From contig NZ_NNBJ01000009.1 in the NCBI RefSeq assembly GCF_002803085.1, positions 248,001-312,000 on the forward strand: a DNA stretch of 64,000 nt, in the 5' to 3' direction. How positions within the stretch are numbered: the stretch's first letter is position 1; every line of letters starts with the position of its first letter. Source of the DNA: Streptomyces sp. CB01201. Lineage in GTDB: Bacteria > Actinomycetota > Actinomycetes > Streptomycetales > Streptomycetaceae. Shown one piece after another: positions 9,621-18,372 of this stretch. The notes under the pieces are model-generated. The model worked only from the letters and a program-made list of their open reading frames with translations, was not told the origin of the DNA and did no database searches. Both the position numbers and the translations under genes were made by a program.

Positions 9621-10046
9621 CGAGCCCGTCGCCTATCGCCAGTTCCTCACACACATCGGCGGCTCGGTCGCGGCGCCGTTCTACGGCCTCCTGCCGGTGG
9701 GTCAATGTTCCCTGCTGGTCATGAATCCGCTCGAAGAGCCAGGAACACCCCGAGGCTTCGACGACGCAGGACCCGGAAATCACAAACGACCTCTTTCTCA
9801 ACGTTATCGAGATGGGCTGCACCGACGTATGTCTCATCCCAGTGACCGGTCTCCTCACCGGTCGCATCCTGATTGGCGACAGCGACGGGTTTGGGCCCCA
9901 ACGTCTCCTCCTCCACCGACTTCCTCGACTGGTACGAACGCTGGCTCAACCCCAAGAGCGCCGGACGCGACAACCGGGACTTCGAACTCACTTCACCTCG
10001 ACTCCGTGCCCATCCAGACCGTCATCGCATGGCCCCGAAAATCTGA
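9620..10046 (+). pseudogene. SMI1/KNR4 (SUKH) family protein, frameshifted and N-truncated
   Basis: Pieces in successive frames read EPVAYRQFLTHIGGSVAAPFYG and LLPVGQ, then ITNDLFLNVIEMGCTDVCL, ILIGDSDGFG, and TDFLDWYERWLNPKSAGRD to a stop at 10044-10046. The Y-R-x-F-L, Y-G-L-L-P and F-L-D-W-Y-E-R-W-L signatures match SUKH proteins, often immunity proteins of contact-dependent or polymorphic toxin systems. A small deletion near DGFG changes frame and another shift lies after EEPGTPRGF. The N-terminus ends where the IS701 remnant begins. Confidence 0.7.
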
Positions 10047-10235
10047 CCCTCCGTAACCAATCCACGGAACGTTCGCCAGAACCCGAGTCGTGACAGCGGT
10101 TGTACATGAGTTTGGGAGGCGCCAGCTTCCACGGTCGAGTGATATTCACGAGTTCTGAAGGCAATGGTGCGCTTGCCAGGTCAGCATCGGCTTGTTTCTG
10201 GTGAAGGCTCCTGGTCGTGCATCGCATGACGCTCC

Positions 10236-10476
10236 ATGCAGGGCAACCGAGTTCGCTACACGCTGGCCACGAAGTTGGTGACCGAGCTGGCCGACGCCGC
10301 CGACGAGAAGCAGGTCACTAAGACCGTCGCCCGCTACGGACGCATCGATCCTTTATCCATCGATGAACTCGGCTACATGGAACTCAACCGCCGCAGCGCG
10401 GAGTTGCTGTTCCAGGTTCTGACCGAGCGCGAGGAGAAGATCAGCGTCGCCATCGCCTCGAACGAGGCGTTCGGCA
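10236..10476 (+). pseudogene. IstB (IS21 helper ATPase) fragment
   Basis: Reads YTLATKLVTELADAADEKQ, KTVARYGRIDPLSIDELGY and ELLFQVLTEREEKISVAIAS, the Walker-B half of IstB, the AAA+ helper of IS21 transposition. The P-loop half is absent upstream, and after ASNEAFG the sequence no longer follows the family. No istA is nearby. Confidence 0.85.
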
Positions 10477-10557
10477 GAGCGCACTTGTTCCGGCGAACCC
10501 GTGCAACGGGGTGCCGAAACTTCACGGGTCGGGGAGAGCATCTCAGGCTTTGCGCTG

Positions 10558-11052
10558 CTACATGGGGCTGTAGGTCTGGTTGCAGTGATCGACGACTTCG
10601 CGGACGTCGGGGTTGGCATGGTTCCCGGCCTGCTGGACTAGTCGCTTCAGGAGAGGCCAGGCCTCGCAGCGGACCGCCAGGCTGGCCAGGTTCGGATAGT
10701 CGTCGTCCTCGGCCGCTGCGAGCTGGTCCAGGAAGAGCGGTTCCAGTAGCGGTATGCGCTGATCGCTCGGGATGCCGGCGATGACCTCGCGGGCGGGGCC
10801 GGCCCATCGCTCGGATTTGACGGCCCAGCGGAACAACTCGGGCAGCAGCGGGATGACGTCGTAGTGGAAGGCGTTGAGATAGTCGAAGGCGGTGCCCTGC
10901 TGCCAGGCCCCCCTCTCCGGAGCGAGGGCAGCTCGGAGTACGGCTTGCCGGTCACTCGCCTGCTGATAGAAGTCGGCCTGCCGGCGGTGCAGTTCGCGCT
11001 TGGCCTCCACGAACGAGTCCCACAGTTCCTGGTCGGGCGGCTTGGTGCTCAC
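10558..11052 (-). CDS. Hypothetical helical protein
   Basis: A 164-residue soluble protein that looks all-helical, with HEAT-like stretches (EVIAGIPSDQRIPLLEPLFL, LASLAVRCEAWPLLKRLVQQ). It starts at GTG 11052, whose last bases overlap the TGA ending the recombinase-like remnant (GTGA), so it was once translationally coupled to it. A much longer frame runs upstream to 11736, but that part is low-complexity Arg/Pro and is rejected. Family not recognised; similar orphans sit near SUKH and DUF6086 genes, so an immunity or orphan role is a guess. Confidence 0.6.
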   Translation of the reverse strand: MSTKPPDQELWDSFVEAKRELHRRQADFYQQASDRQAVLRAALAPERGAWQQGTAFDYLNAFHYDVIPLLPELFRWAVKSERWAGPAREVIAGIPSDQRIPLLEPLFLDQLAAAEDDDYPNLASLAVRCEAWPLLKRLVQQAGNHANPDVREVVDHCNQTYSPM

Positions 11053-11335
11053 GAGTTCTCCAGTCGTCGAGGTGTGCCCCGTTCGGGCAGGCGTCCGGGA
11101 TCGATGTGGTCGGCGAGGTAGATCATGACGCCTTCGGGATCCATACCGAAGGCCGCGGCGACGATTTTCGGGTCGAGGATGTTGACCAGGTCGGCGAGGC
11201 GGGTACCGCGGAAGGTCCGGGGAGGGACACCCCACAGTGGTCCAGGACATCACTGAGGTAGGCCGTCGATGCAGGCTGCTGCCCGATCTTGATAACCCTG
11301 GTGACCATGATGTGCGGGTTGCTGGTGCCCTAAGA
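11049..11335 (-). pseudogene. Tyrosine-recombinase/integrase-like C-terminal remnant
   Basis: The minus strand gives RNPHIMVTRVIKIG, ASTAYLSDVLDHCGVSL and, after a frame change near 11225, RTFRGTRLADLVNILDPKIV, AAAFGMDPEGVMIYLADHID and GRLPERG before a TGA at 11049. This matches the C-terminal part of actinobacterial site-specific recombinase-like proteins (TRLADLVNxxDPKxVAAAFGM...YLADHVD). Everything upstream that should hold the N-terminal and core domains is scrambled. Confidence 0.6.
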
Positions 11336-12010
11336 GTCGCGGTGGGCCACGCAGCGCTGGAGCGCGGACCAGCCGATTGGGTCGAGTGGGGCTGGATGCG
11401 GCGGTTTGCCCAGCCGGACCGTTCGGGTGGCAGGTCGAGGTCTGCCGGCCCAGATGGGTGGACGAAACCTTCACCGATCCCCGGCCCTGCGCGGCCATCG
11501 TCGATCGTCTGGCCAGCGCTCGCGCACGCACCGAACAGGTTCAAGCCGGCTGACGAGACCCGGCTGCAGAGGCTGCCGCCTGCTGCCAATCGAGCTTCTC
11601 CAAGGCACGGCCGCGGAGAAGCTCGTACTCCTAGCGGAGCCTGCGCCACTCGGGCACGGGCGGGCGGGGAATCACGATTTAGTCCAGCGCGACCGGTATC
11701 CGGGCAAGCACGTCTCGGCACCCCAACTACTGCCAACAGCGCGTTCGATGTCGGTGAGAAGCAACGGTGTCATGCCGATGATCCTGCCAGCAGGCACTGA
11801 CACCAGACGGGCGCCAGCGAACACGGCTACTTGGCTACGTAAGTGAGAGCGAAGAACACATGTGGGCGGGTTGGGCGGACATTCTGGCCTCGGCGGTGGG
11901 CGAGATGTAGGCGAGTTCTGGAACGCCCTCCGGGTAGGCTCGCGATCGATGGGCTCCGTGAGGTGGACTGAGGGCGCTCGGCGTCGCCGGCGTCCACAGA
12001 AAGGGGGCAC
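11336..12010. other. Degraded sequence, no intact gene
   Basis: Probably decayed upstream part of the recombinase remnant. No frame carries a recognisable family for more than a few codons. AAGGGGG at 12001 serves the next gene. Confidence 0.35.
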
Positions 12011-12463
12011 GTGGTGGGGACGATCCTCAAGGGCATGGGCCGCGTTCGGTGGCACGAGCTGACGCACGCGTATGGATCAGCGGAAGAGGTTCCGGGCCGG
12101 CTGTCACGGGTGGCGTGGGGCGATGCACTGACCAGCGCTTCAGCGTTGAGTGATCTTAGCCTGTGGCTTGGTGAGCTGTCCGTCTTCGACGCTACTGCCG
12201 AGGCGGTTCCGTTCCTGTGGGATCTCGCGGTGACTGACGCTGTCGTCGGCCGCTCCGGTGTGATCCAGCTGCTCATGACGGTCCTCGCACAGGCCAATCC
12301 TCCTCGGCTCGACGTCCAATACGCGGCCCACCAGGCCGTACTCGACGGCAGGGGCCTGGCAGACAGGCTGGCCGATGACGGAGATCCCGCCGTGCAGGCA
12401 GCGGCTCAGGACTTGATGGCCGCGATCGACAACCACGCATGTGCGGCCTGCCGTCCCGTCTGA
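12011..12463 (+). CDS. Hypothetical HEAT-like helical protein
   Basis: A 150-residue protein starting at GTG 12011 (or 12014) with AAGGGGG four bases upstream. It is predicted all-helical (SDLSLWLGELSVFDATAEAV, RSGVIQLLMTVLAQANPP, AADDGDP-like turns) and ends in a Cys pair ACAACRPV. The WGDALTSASALSDLS and EAVPFLWDLA pattern is common in orphan Streptomyces proteins with HEAT-like repeats found in toxin-immunity neighbourhoods. No enzyme motif. Monocistronic, flanked by remnants. Confidence 0.6.
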   Translation: MVGTILKGMGRVRWHELTHAYGSAEEVPGRLSRVAWGDALTSASALSDLSLWLGELSVFDATAEAVPFLWDLAVTDAVVGRSGVIQLLMTVLAQANPPRLDVQYAAHQAVLDGRGLADRLADDGDPAVQAAAQDLMAAIDNHACAACRPV

Positions 12464-12648
12464 CCGCAGGCCCGTCGTTGCTGACTCGGCGACCGTCGAC
12501 CGCACCGTGGAAGGCCGTGCCAGCGTTGTGCGTCAAGGAGAAAGCGCTCGCGCGCGCCGCCCCGGTCAGCGCGAAGCGGGGTCGCTACCGCCCTGGTGAC
12601 ACGATCCTCGCGTTTCTCGACGGCCTGTGGCTATGCCGACGCGCCTTC

Positions 12649-13077
12649 TCAGCGCACCATCGCGAGATCCAGCTGCCGAGCCTGCTCTCGAACCCGTACC
12701 GCCCAATCGACACCGGAACCAGCCCTCGCCGGAGCCACCTGGACATCGTGCAGGCCAGCCTGGGCAGGATCTGGCTGGCCTGGCCAGCACACCTCGACAC
12801 CCGCCCGTTCGGCCAGCACCACCATCGTCGCGATGAATCCGTCAGACAGCGCCTCCAGAACGGCATGATTTGAACCGGCCCGCCAAGCGAGCAGGGCGCG
12901 GACAAACGTTGCCAGAGAATCCGGAGCTACTTCGGCCTCATCCTCTTCCATCGGGCCGATTCCCGACGACAACCCGAGCACCTCTGCAAAGACCGCCGTC
13001 TGCCCTAGGAAGACCGCCGACACACCGTTCGACGGATTCCACAGGGTCACGTCCCCCAGCGAGAAGTACTGACTCAT
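12649..13077 (-). CDS. DUF6086-like protein
   Basis: A 142-residue soluble protein beginning MSQYFSLGDVTLWNPSNGVS, with FVRALLAW and SDGFIATMVVLAERAG, the order I recall for the actinobacterial DUF6086 family. ATG 13077 is chosen over a TTG one codon upstream because GGAGAGG sits 7 nt before it and the family starts at MSQYF. Its start overlaps the TGA of the small frame upstream (TGATGA). No function is established; it recurs beside SUKH-type orphans. Confidence 0.75.
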   Translation of the reverse strand: MSQYFSLGDVTLWNPSNGVSAVFLGQTAVFAEVLGLSSGIGPMEEDEAEVAPDSLATFVRALLAWRAGSNHAVLEALSDGFIATMVVLAERAGVEVCWPGQPDPAQAGLHDVQVAPARAGSGVDWAVRVREQARQLDLAMVR

Positions 13078-13361
13078 CAAACACCTCTCCGCCGGTCAAG
13101 TTGCCACAACGCGAGCAATCCTAGGGCCCAGCCGACATCAGATCGACCTTGAACTTGGGCAGCACCCGGGCCCCCTCGTCGTGCAGAGCACAACCATGGT
13201 CCCGAAGCAGTACCGAGGTGTTCTCGAAACTCAGCGACAACATCCAGGAGGCTGCGGCCCAGGGCCAGGGTGTACCGAGTCACGCCGGGAACCGGCGGCA
13301 GCTGGAAGACGGCTTCGTCCGGAACGTGCACGATCGCCTCGTCCGCCGGGGTCCTCGTCAT
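13077..13361 (-). CDS. Small hypothetical protein, possibly frameshifted
   Basis: A 94-residue frame starting MTRTPADEAIVHVPDEAVFQ and overlapping the DUF6086-like start by TGATGA. The first half (QLPPVPGVTRYTLALGRSLL) looks like real protein, but from about 13240 the neighbouring frame reads ENTSVLLRDHGCALHDEGAR and VLPKFKVDLMSAGP to a stop, which is at least as protein-like. Either the C-terminal half is out of frame after a one-base indel, or the shown frame is right. Weak call. Confidence 0.35.
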   Translation of the reverse strand: MTRTPADEAIVHVPDEAVFQLPPVPGVTRYTLALGRSLLDVVAEFREHLGTASGPWLCSARRGGPGAAQVQGRSDVGWALGLLALWQLDRRRGV

Positions 13362-13607
13362 GCGTGGCCGTGCACCAGCGAAGAAAACCGCTGCCGGTTA
13401 CCTAGCCCTTCCACTGCCCTCAGCCCTGTCCGGTAATTCCCACGCCTACCTCCCCAATGGGCCGGTACGGACCTCATCAGGAGGTCTGTCTGTCGGCGAT
13501 GGCGCACCAGCCATGCCTGTCGACAAACGGTCAGGCTCGCCTGAGAACCCTTTAGCTTGAGATTTATCCCGTAGGGGCCGTAGGCGCTCTGCCCGCATAG
13601 TGATCTG

Positions 13608-14114
13608 ATGAGTTCGATCTCCAGACACCGCCGGTTCCGGGACCCAGGCAGCACGAAGTACGACTTCCTTGCGTCGGTCCTCGTGTGCTGTCCCGGCTGC
13701 GAGAAGATCGCTCACGTCGCGCCAGGACCGGCCCCGGCTGGGGTGCACCATCCAGACCTCTTTGCAGCACGGCGTCTCGTCTGCCGGAACTGCGGAGCGG
13801 CGAAGGAACGGAGCCGTGGAGGTGTGACCCTGCACCGGGACCGGAACGCGCCGGCTACAGACCCGTACTTCGGCGTCCGTCTGTGGCTACAGACCGAGAC
13901 CCGGCACGGGTGGGTGTGGGCCTACAACCTGGAACACCTGGACCTGATCGGGCGATTCGTGCAGGCGCCGCTGCGTGAAGGCATTCCCTGGCACGACCAC
14001 GGCCGAAAGATGACGGTGGTGGCGCGCCTGCCCGCGTGGATGAAGCAGGCCAAGAATCGCGACGAGGTGCTGCGGGCCATTACCCGCATCCATGCCTCAC
14101 TGCTCCCCTCCTGA
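13608..14114 (+). CDS. Zinc-ribbon (TFIIB-type) protein
   Basis: A 168-residue protein with two Cys knuckles, C28-P-G-C31 and C59-R-N-C62, forming a zinc ribbon near the N-terminus. It then has DPYFGVRLWLQTETRHGWVW, AYNLEHLDLIGRFVQAPLRE, RLPAWMKQAKNRDEVLRAI and IHAS, a conserved order seen in bacterial proteins annotated as TFIIB-type zinc ribbon. ATG at 13608. Binding partner and role are unknown; a nucleic-acid-binding role is only suggested by the ribbon. Confidence 0.75.
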   Translation: MSSISRHRRFRDPGSTKYDFLASVLVCCPGCEKIAHVAPGPAPAGVHHPDLFAARRLVCRNCGAAKERSRGGVTLHRDRNAPATDPYFGVRLWLQTETRHGWVWAYNLEHLDLIGRFVQAPLREGIPWHDHGRKMTVVARLPAWMKQAKNRDEVLRAITRIHASLLPS

Positions 14115-14189
14115 TCCGGGATGATTGAGCTTGTCCCTACGGGGTGATGCGTCCGGGCTTGGTGCCCCTCTTGTAATGGCTGGGGCGCG

Positions 14190-14640
14190 AGTGCGGTTCG
14201 CCGGTTTTGAGGACTAGCCCAATGTCCTGGACGGGGCCCTTCTCTGTTTCTGTTGGTTTTTCACGCCGGGCCGGCGGATGGGGCCGACCGTGGTGGGCTT
14301 GGGTGCACGAGCTGGCAGGGGCACTTCATGCGGGTTCCTGCCCCCGTCTCGCCCCGGCGGGATGGAGCTTGTTGGTAGAGCCCGCCGTTCCCAGAGGTGG
14401 CGGAGGTCGGGTAACCATGTGCCTGACAAGGCCGAGTTGGGCGGCCGCGGCGACGATCAGTCAGATTCATCGTTCTGCGGCCCCGGGATCGCGGAGATTC
14501 GGGCGGGTCCAGCCGAGTATCTGCTCGATCAGTCTGGAGGTGCGCTCCAGATCGAATCTCCTCAAGAACGCAGGCCGGAGCAAGTCGTATCCGTCTCGCT
14601 CGCGCCGGTGCCCGACCACCACAGCCAGACCGGCTCGGGT
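14190..14640 (-). pseudogene. Transposase C-terminal remnant (IS4-like, NF033580 type)
   Basis: Minus-strand frames read DGYDLLRPAFLRRFDLERTS, RLIEQILGWTRPNLRDPGAA, LRHLWERRALP, RNPHEVPLPARAPKPTTVGP and IRRPGVKNQQKQRRAP. This is the end of a large Streptomyces transposase family (RRPWERP...PAxAPKPxxPGPGRPPGSKNRRPAPR). At least two frame changes. The catalytic N-terminal half is absent. Confidence 0.7.
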
Positions 14641-15027
14641 TCCGCACTATGCACTATGGGGCAGACGATCAGCATTGAGCCGGATCACGGTGCCTCGATA
14701 ATCGGAAGCGCGTCCGGGTGCGTCAGCCAGGCCGCCTAACGGGCACAGGATCGGGTGAAGGCCGCCCGCATGTCCGCTGCACTGCGAGAGGCCGCTCAGC
14801 TTTGCCTGCCCGCACGGCGATGGACCCATCTCGGCCCCGGTACCAAGCCGGTGCCGTTCCCGCTCCCCTGCGCACGCGGGGATGGGCGCCTTGACCCTTC
14901 CGTTGGCGTCAACCGTCGGCTGCGCGCCGCGTTTGTAGGGATGGGCCGGCGAAGGCTTAGCAGGAGGCGTTGTCGGTGGCTCGTGAGACAGTCAGGCGTT
15001 GCCGGGCAGCATTGTGGGAGGGTTCGA
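14641..15027. other. Intergenic, degraded flank
   Basis: No protein family recognised. GGGAGGG at 15016-15022 serves the DUF6924-like gene. Confidence 0.35.
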
Positions 15028-15519
15028 GTGAAGGCACTGCCGGAGATTGCGGGGCGGGACGAGTTCGATGCGCTGATCGTCCGGACCGACTATGGCGACG
15101 AGGCTGCGTGGCAGGCGGTGATCGCGGAACTGACTCAGCCGTGGGGGGACGACGGCGAGTTTGAGCCCGCTGTTCATTTCGTCGACGATCCTGTCTGGGC
15201 CGATCGCACGCCGGATGAGGTCCTCGCCGAGGCGAGGCGGGACGAAAACCTAATGGTGGTGTTTCTCGCCGACCGCGTCACAATGCAGTCTGCCCATCGC
15301 GCACTGCTCGTCCTCGATATCACCGAGGACGAAGAGGAAGACCTCGACCCTATGTACTACCAGGAGCTCATCGACTCCCCATCGCTGCCACGGGAGTTCC
15401 GGACCGCCCCCGCCGGCGTCCACGACGTGCACGCAAATCTGTCGATCGGCAACATGGACTTCGCGGAGTTCGCAGACGCGGCCTCCGACGATCCCAACCG
15501 CATCTTCCGGTCTTTCTGA
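15028..15519 (+). CDS. DUF6924-like protein
   Basis: A 163-residue acidic soluble protein. Diagnostic pieces are LIVRTDYGDEAAWQAVIAEL near the N-terminus, MVVFLADRVTM in the middle, and ANLSIGNMDFAEFADAASDD at the end, which is the pattern of actinobacterial DUF6924. GTG 15028 is preferred because GGGAGGG lies six bases upstream and homologous sequence starts there; the open frame upstream to 14755 is unlike protein. Often found as single genes; biochemical role unknown. Confidence 0.8.
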   Translation: MKALPEIAGRDEFDALIVRTDYGDEAAWQAVIAELTQPWGDDGEFEPAVHFVDDPVWADRTPDEVLAEARRDENLMVVFLADRVTMQSAHRALLVLDITEDEEEDLDPMYYQELIDSPSLPREFRTAPAGVHDVHANLSIGNMDFAEFADAASDDPNRIFRSF

Positions 15520-15784
15520 ACCCGCTATTACTGATCCCCTCACCGATACTCGTGGCCGCCGCTCTGCGGAGCCACAGGCACGGAGCCTCTCCTCACACAC
15601 GCGGGGATGGCCCCCCTGTGCGGAAGATCCCCTCACGGATCAAGACCTGGACGAGCGGATCGGCCACGCGCCAGGGAGTACCCGGTCGGCCCGTGCTCTG
15701 CCGACGAAGTCCGTGGCCAACGCGCCGACCCGTAAGCGGAACTCGGACTACTCCTCGGTGGATCGGCGCTCCGCCTCCATCAGG

Positions 15785-16480
15785 TCAAGCACCATCTCGA
15801 AGCACAGCCGGGCAGCACGGCCCCGGCGCCGGCCCAGCGCGGTCCGGCGGAGCGATGACTTCGATCCCTCCGCCCCGCTCATTGATCCGCGTCTGGAGTT
15901 CCCGGCCGGCCAACTCCTGGACGTCTTCTCCATTGCGTACGGTGATCGGGCCGAACACCGTGCCGGACAGGCCTCGCACCACGGTGGCGTCGTCCACCGT
16001 GACCCTGGAGCTGTTGTGCACCAGGGTCACGTCGGTGAGGTCTGCGCCGCTCAGATCGACGTGGAAGAGCGAGGCGCCCATGATCCGCGTTCCCCTGAAG
16101 CTCGCTCCGGACGCGTCGACCCCGTGCAGGGATGCCTTGACCATGTCGGCTCCGTCGAGGCGCGCGGAACGGAGCACGGCCTCATTGAGGTTGGCCCTCA
16201 CCAGGTCGGCGCCGGTGAGGTCCACGCTGGTGAGGTCGGCCGACTGGAGATCGGCGCGGTAGAGGACAGCCTCCACCAGCCGCACATCCGTCAGGTTGGC
16301 CCGGGTGAACCACGAGCTGGTGAAGTCGCCGCCGGACAGATCCGCGCCCCGGAAGTCCTGCTCGATGCCGAAGAGGCAGTAGCCCTCTTCCCCGGTGAGC
16401 CATTCCCGCAACTGGCGCGCCACCTCGGAATCGGCCGGTAACTCCTTCGGGTGCCAGTCCTCGCGGGTACCAGATGACAT
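15785..16480 (-). CDS. Pentapeptide-repeat protein
   Basis: A 231-residue protein whose centre (about residues 50-165) is a run of A(D/N)LxX pentapeptides (FRGADLSGGDF, RANLTDVRL, RADLQSADLTSVDLTGADL, RANLNEAVL), predicted to form a right-handed quadrilateral beta helix. The C-terminus switches to VTVDDATVVRGLSG and a Pro/Ala tail. ATG 16480 is chosen for GGGGAGAAG just upstream. Some pentapeptide proteins mimic DNA and protect gyrase, but most have no known role; nothing here decides. Confidence 0.88.
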   Translation of the reverse strand: MSSGTREDWHPKELPADSEVARQLREWLTGEEGYCLFGIEQDFRGADLSGGDFTSSWFTRANLTDVRLVEAVLYRADLQSADLTSVDLTGADLVRANLNEAVLRSARLDGADMVKASLHGVDASGASFRGTRIMGASLFHVDLSGADLTDVTLVHNSSRVTVDDATVVRGLSGTVFGPITVRNGEDVQELAGRELQTRINERGGGIEVIAPPDRAGPAPGPCCPAVLRDGA

Positions 16481-17058
16481 CTTCTCCCCAACCGTGGCTC
16501 TCAACAGTGTCCTTGATGCATGCTGTTGGTCGCCGCCCGATCCGCATTACTGATGCCGATGATGACTACACGGTGCGTGGTGCCAATCTGCTCGGAGAAC
16601 GTCTCCACTCAGGTCCCCGTATGTCGTGCCGGGTTGTACGCGCTCGCAAACAGCCGGGCGCGTAGGGCCGGGATGCCCACTACAAAGGGAGCTGCCTGCT
16701 GGGGCGGCGAAATGAGCGACGGTTGCGGGTGCCTGCACGCGACGGCTCTACCTGTCACACAGCCCACCGCTGCCGTCCTTACGACAGTTCACAGGCGCAC
16801 CGCGGCGACCATGGTCGCGATCAGGGCCGACACCAGGAAAAGCCTCAGCGCCGGCCACAGGGGATTGTCGTTGACGAGTGCCATGGTGAGTGCGCGGAAG
16901 CCGGCACCGATGAGGGAAGGCCTGCGCGAATCGCAGCGTCGCCTGCCGCCTCCACGCTGGGAGGTCTGAGTTGCGTGCGGAGAGGAAGCAGCGGGAGCGC
17001 TTCCGGCGGTCACTGCCCCCGACCGCGCCGCCGGCCACGGCGCCACGATGTCCTGCGG
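16481..17058. other. Intergenic region between pentapeptide gene and RiPP-like operon
   Basis: A minus-strand frame ending at 16789 encodes one hydrophobic helix (NPLWPALRLFLVSALIATMV) after unstructured residues and may be a remnant of a membrane protein. No other support. Otherwise no gene recognised. Confidence 0.35.
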
Positions 17059-18372
17059 TCAAAGCCGGAGGACCCCCCGGAAGCTCTCCAGCACCTCCAG
17101 GAGGCGGCGGGCGCCCGGCCTGCTCGCGGGCAGTGTCTCGTCGGTGCACGTCGCGACGCCGTCGTCCGGGAGGGCGGCGAGCAGGTCCCGCACCGCGACG
17201 CCCGGACCGTCCAGGAGGTGCAGCATGCGGCGCACGTACTCCGCGTCCAGGGCAGTGGTCACCGCATGGCCGTTGGCCGCGCACACCCGCGCGCCCTCGG
17301 TCTCGCCCCACAGCACGGGGGCGGGGGCTCGTACGACGACCTCGTCGCTCAGAGGGCGCAGTTCGTCGGGCGGCGGGGCGGGGCGCAGGCCCCCGGCCGT
17401 CCAGGTCCGCAGGGACTGCACCACAGCCCGGTCCCGCATGCGCGAGGGCTCGGTGTACGTCCCGAATTCCGCGAGGGCCTGCTCGAAGACGGCCGGCAGT
17501 GCGGCGGTCGCGGGGTCGGGGACCGACAGGGGTGCGGCGGTGGCGGAAAGCCGTGCGAGTCCGACGTCAGGATCCATCAGGGAGCGGGCGTCATGCTCGA
17601 CGAGCAGGTCGTCGAGGTCGTACACGGCACGGTGGTTTTCCCGGGGGACCCCGACGTTGACGCTGGTCGCCATCGACTTCCCCACGCTCTCGCCGACGTG
17701 GTAGTGGCTGGCGGGCCAGTACAGGAGGTCTCCGGGCTCCACCTCGGCGGTGAATGACTCGGTGAGGTAGGGGTCGTAGTCCAGGACCGTGGTCGCCCCG
17801 TGTGTCCAGGGGCGGTGCGTCCAGAACCGCATCCGTTTGCGGCCTTGCAGGGCGAAGAGGAAGGTGGCGAAGCGGTCCTTGTGCACGCCGACCGGTGTGT
17901 GCTCGTACGTGCCGTGGAAGAGGGTGGTGATCGCCCCCGTAGTCGGCAGGCCCACCTGTTCCCACAGCCCGGCGAAGAACGCCCGCTCCCGTTCCCACTG
18001 CGGGGCATGGAAGCTGTGGAAGGCGTGCACGATCAGCGCGTACCCGTCCTCACGGACCTCCTCGGCCGAAGCGGCCAGACGTTTCCCATAGCCCGTGAAC
18101 GTGCCGTCCGCGGCGCGCGGCAGCCACTGTCCGGGGGTTGTCTGCTGGAATCGACCGACCGCGAACTGGGTGTGGGACGGGATGAGATGCGGGTCGGGGG
18201 CACGGGTGGCCCGCAATGCGGCCTGAAAGACCTCGTCCTCCTGGAAGGGGGCCCGGCGGACGCACTTGTACAGCACGGGCCGCCGGTCCCAGTACCGCTC
18301 GATGAACTCGGCCCAGTCGAAGCGCTCTTCTACGCTTACCCCGTGCCCCTGGTGCAGCTCCGTGCGCGTCAT
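17059..18372 (-). CDS. JmjC/cupin-like Fe(II)/2-oxoglutarate oxygenase of the RiPP-like operon
   Basis: A 437-residue cytosolic protein with a JmjC-type cupin (about residues 120-260). The metal triad is visible: H164-K-D166 in the strand VGVHKDRFATFLFAL and a distal His (H223 or H225) in GDLLYWPASHYHVGE. A winged-helix-like C-terminus (about 300-437) ends the protein, as in ribosomal-oxygenase-type cupins. It starts at ATG 18372, overlapping the TGA of the preceding cupin gene (ATGA), and is the last gene after precursor, dehydratase and cupin 2. Likely role, by context only, is hydroxylation or another oxidative change of the precursor peptide. Confidence 0.8.
   Translation of the reverse strand: MTRTELHQGHGVSVEERFDWAEFIERYWDRRPVLYKCVRRAPFQEDEVFQAALRATRAPDPHLIPSHTQFAVGRFQQTTPGQWLPRAADGTFTGYGKRLAASAEEVREDGYALIVHAFHSFHAPQWERERAFFAGLWEQVGLPTTGAITTLFHGTYEHTPVGVHKDRFATFLFALQGRKRMRFWTHRPWTHGATTVLDYDPYLTESFTAEVEPGDLLYWPASHYHVGESVGKSMATSVNVGVPRENHRAVYDLDDLLVEHDARSLMDPDVGLARLSATAAPLSVPDPATAALPAVFEQALAEFGTYTEPSRMRDRAVVQSLRTWTAGGLRPAPPPDELRPLSDEVVVRAPAPVLWGETEGARVCAANGHAVTTALDAEYVRRMLHLLDGPGVAVRDLLAALPDDGVATCTDETLPASRPGARRLLEVLESFRGVLRL

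Noticed and set aside
16789..16884. 31-residue hydrophobic peptide after the RiPP-like operon, as a transporter fragment or immunity peptide
   Set aside because: No ribosome binding site and 175 bp beyond the operon end; more likely a remnant.
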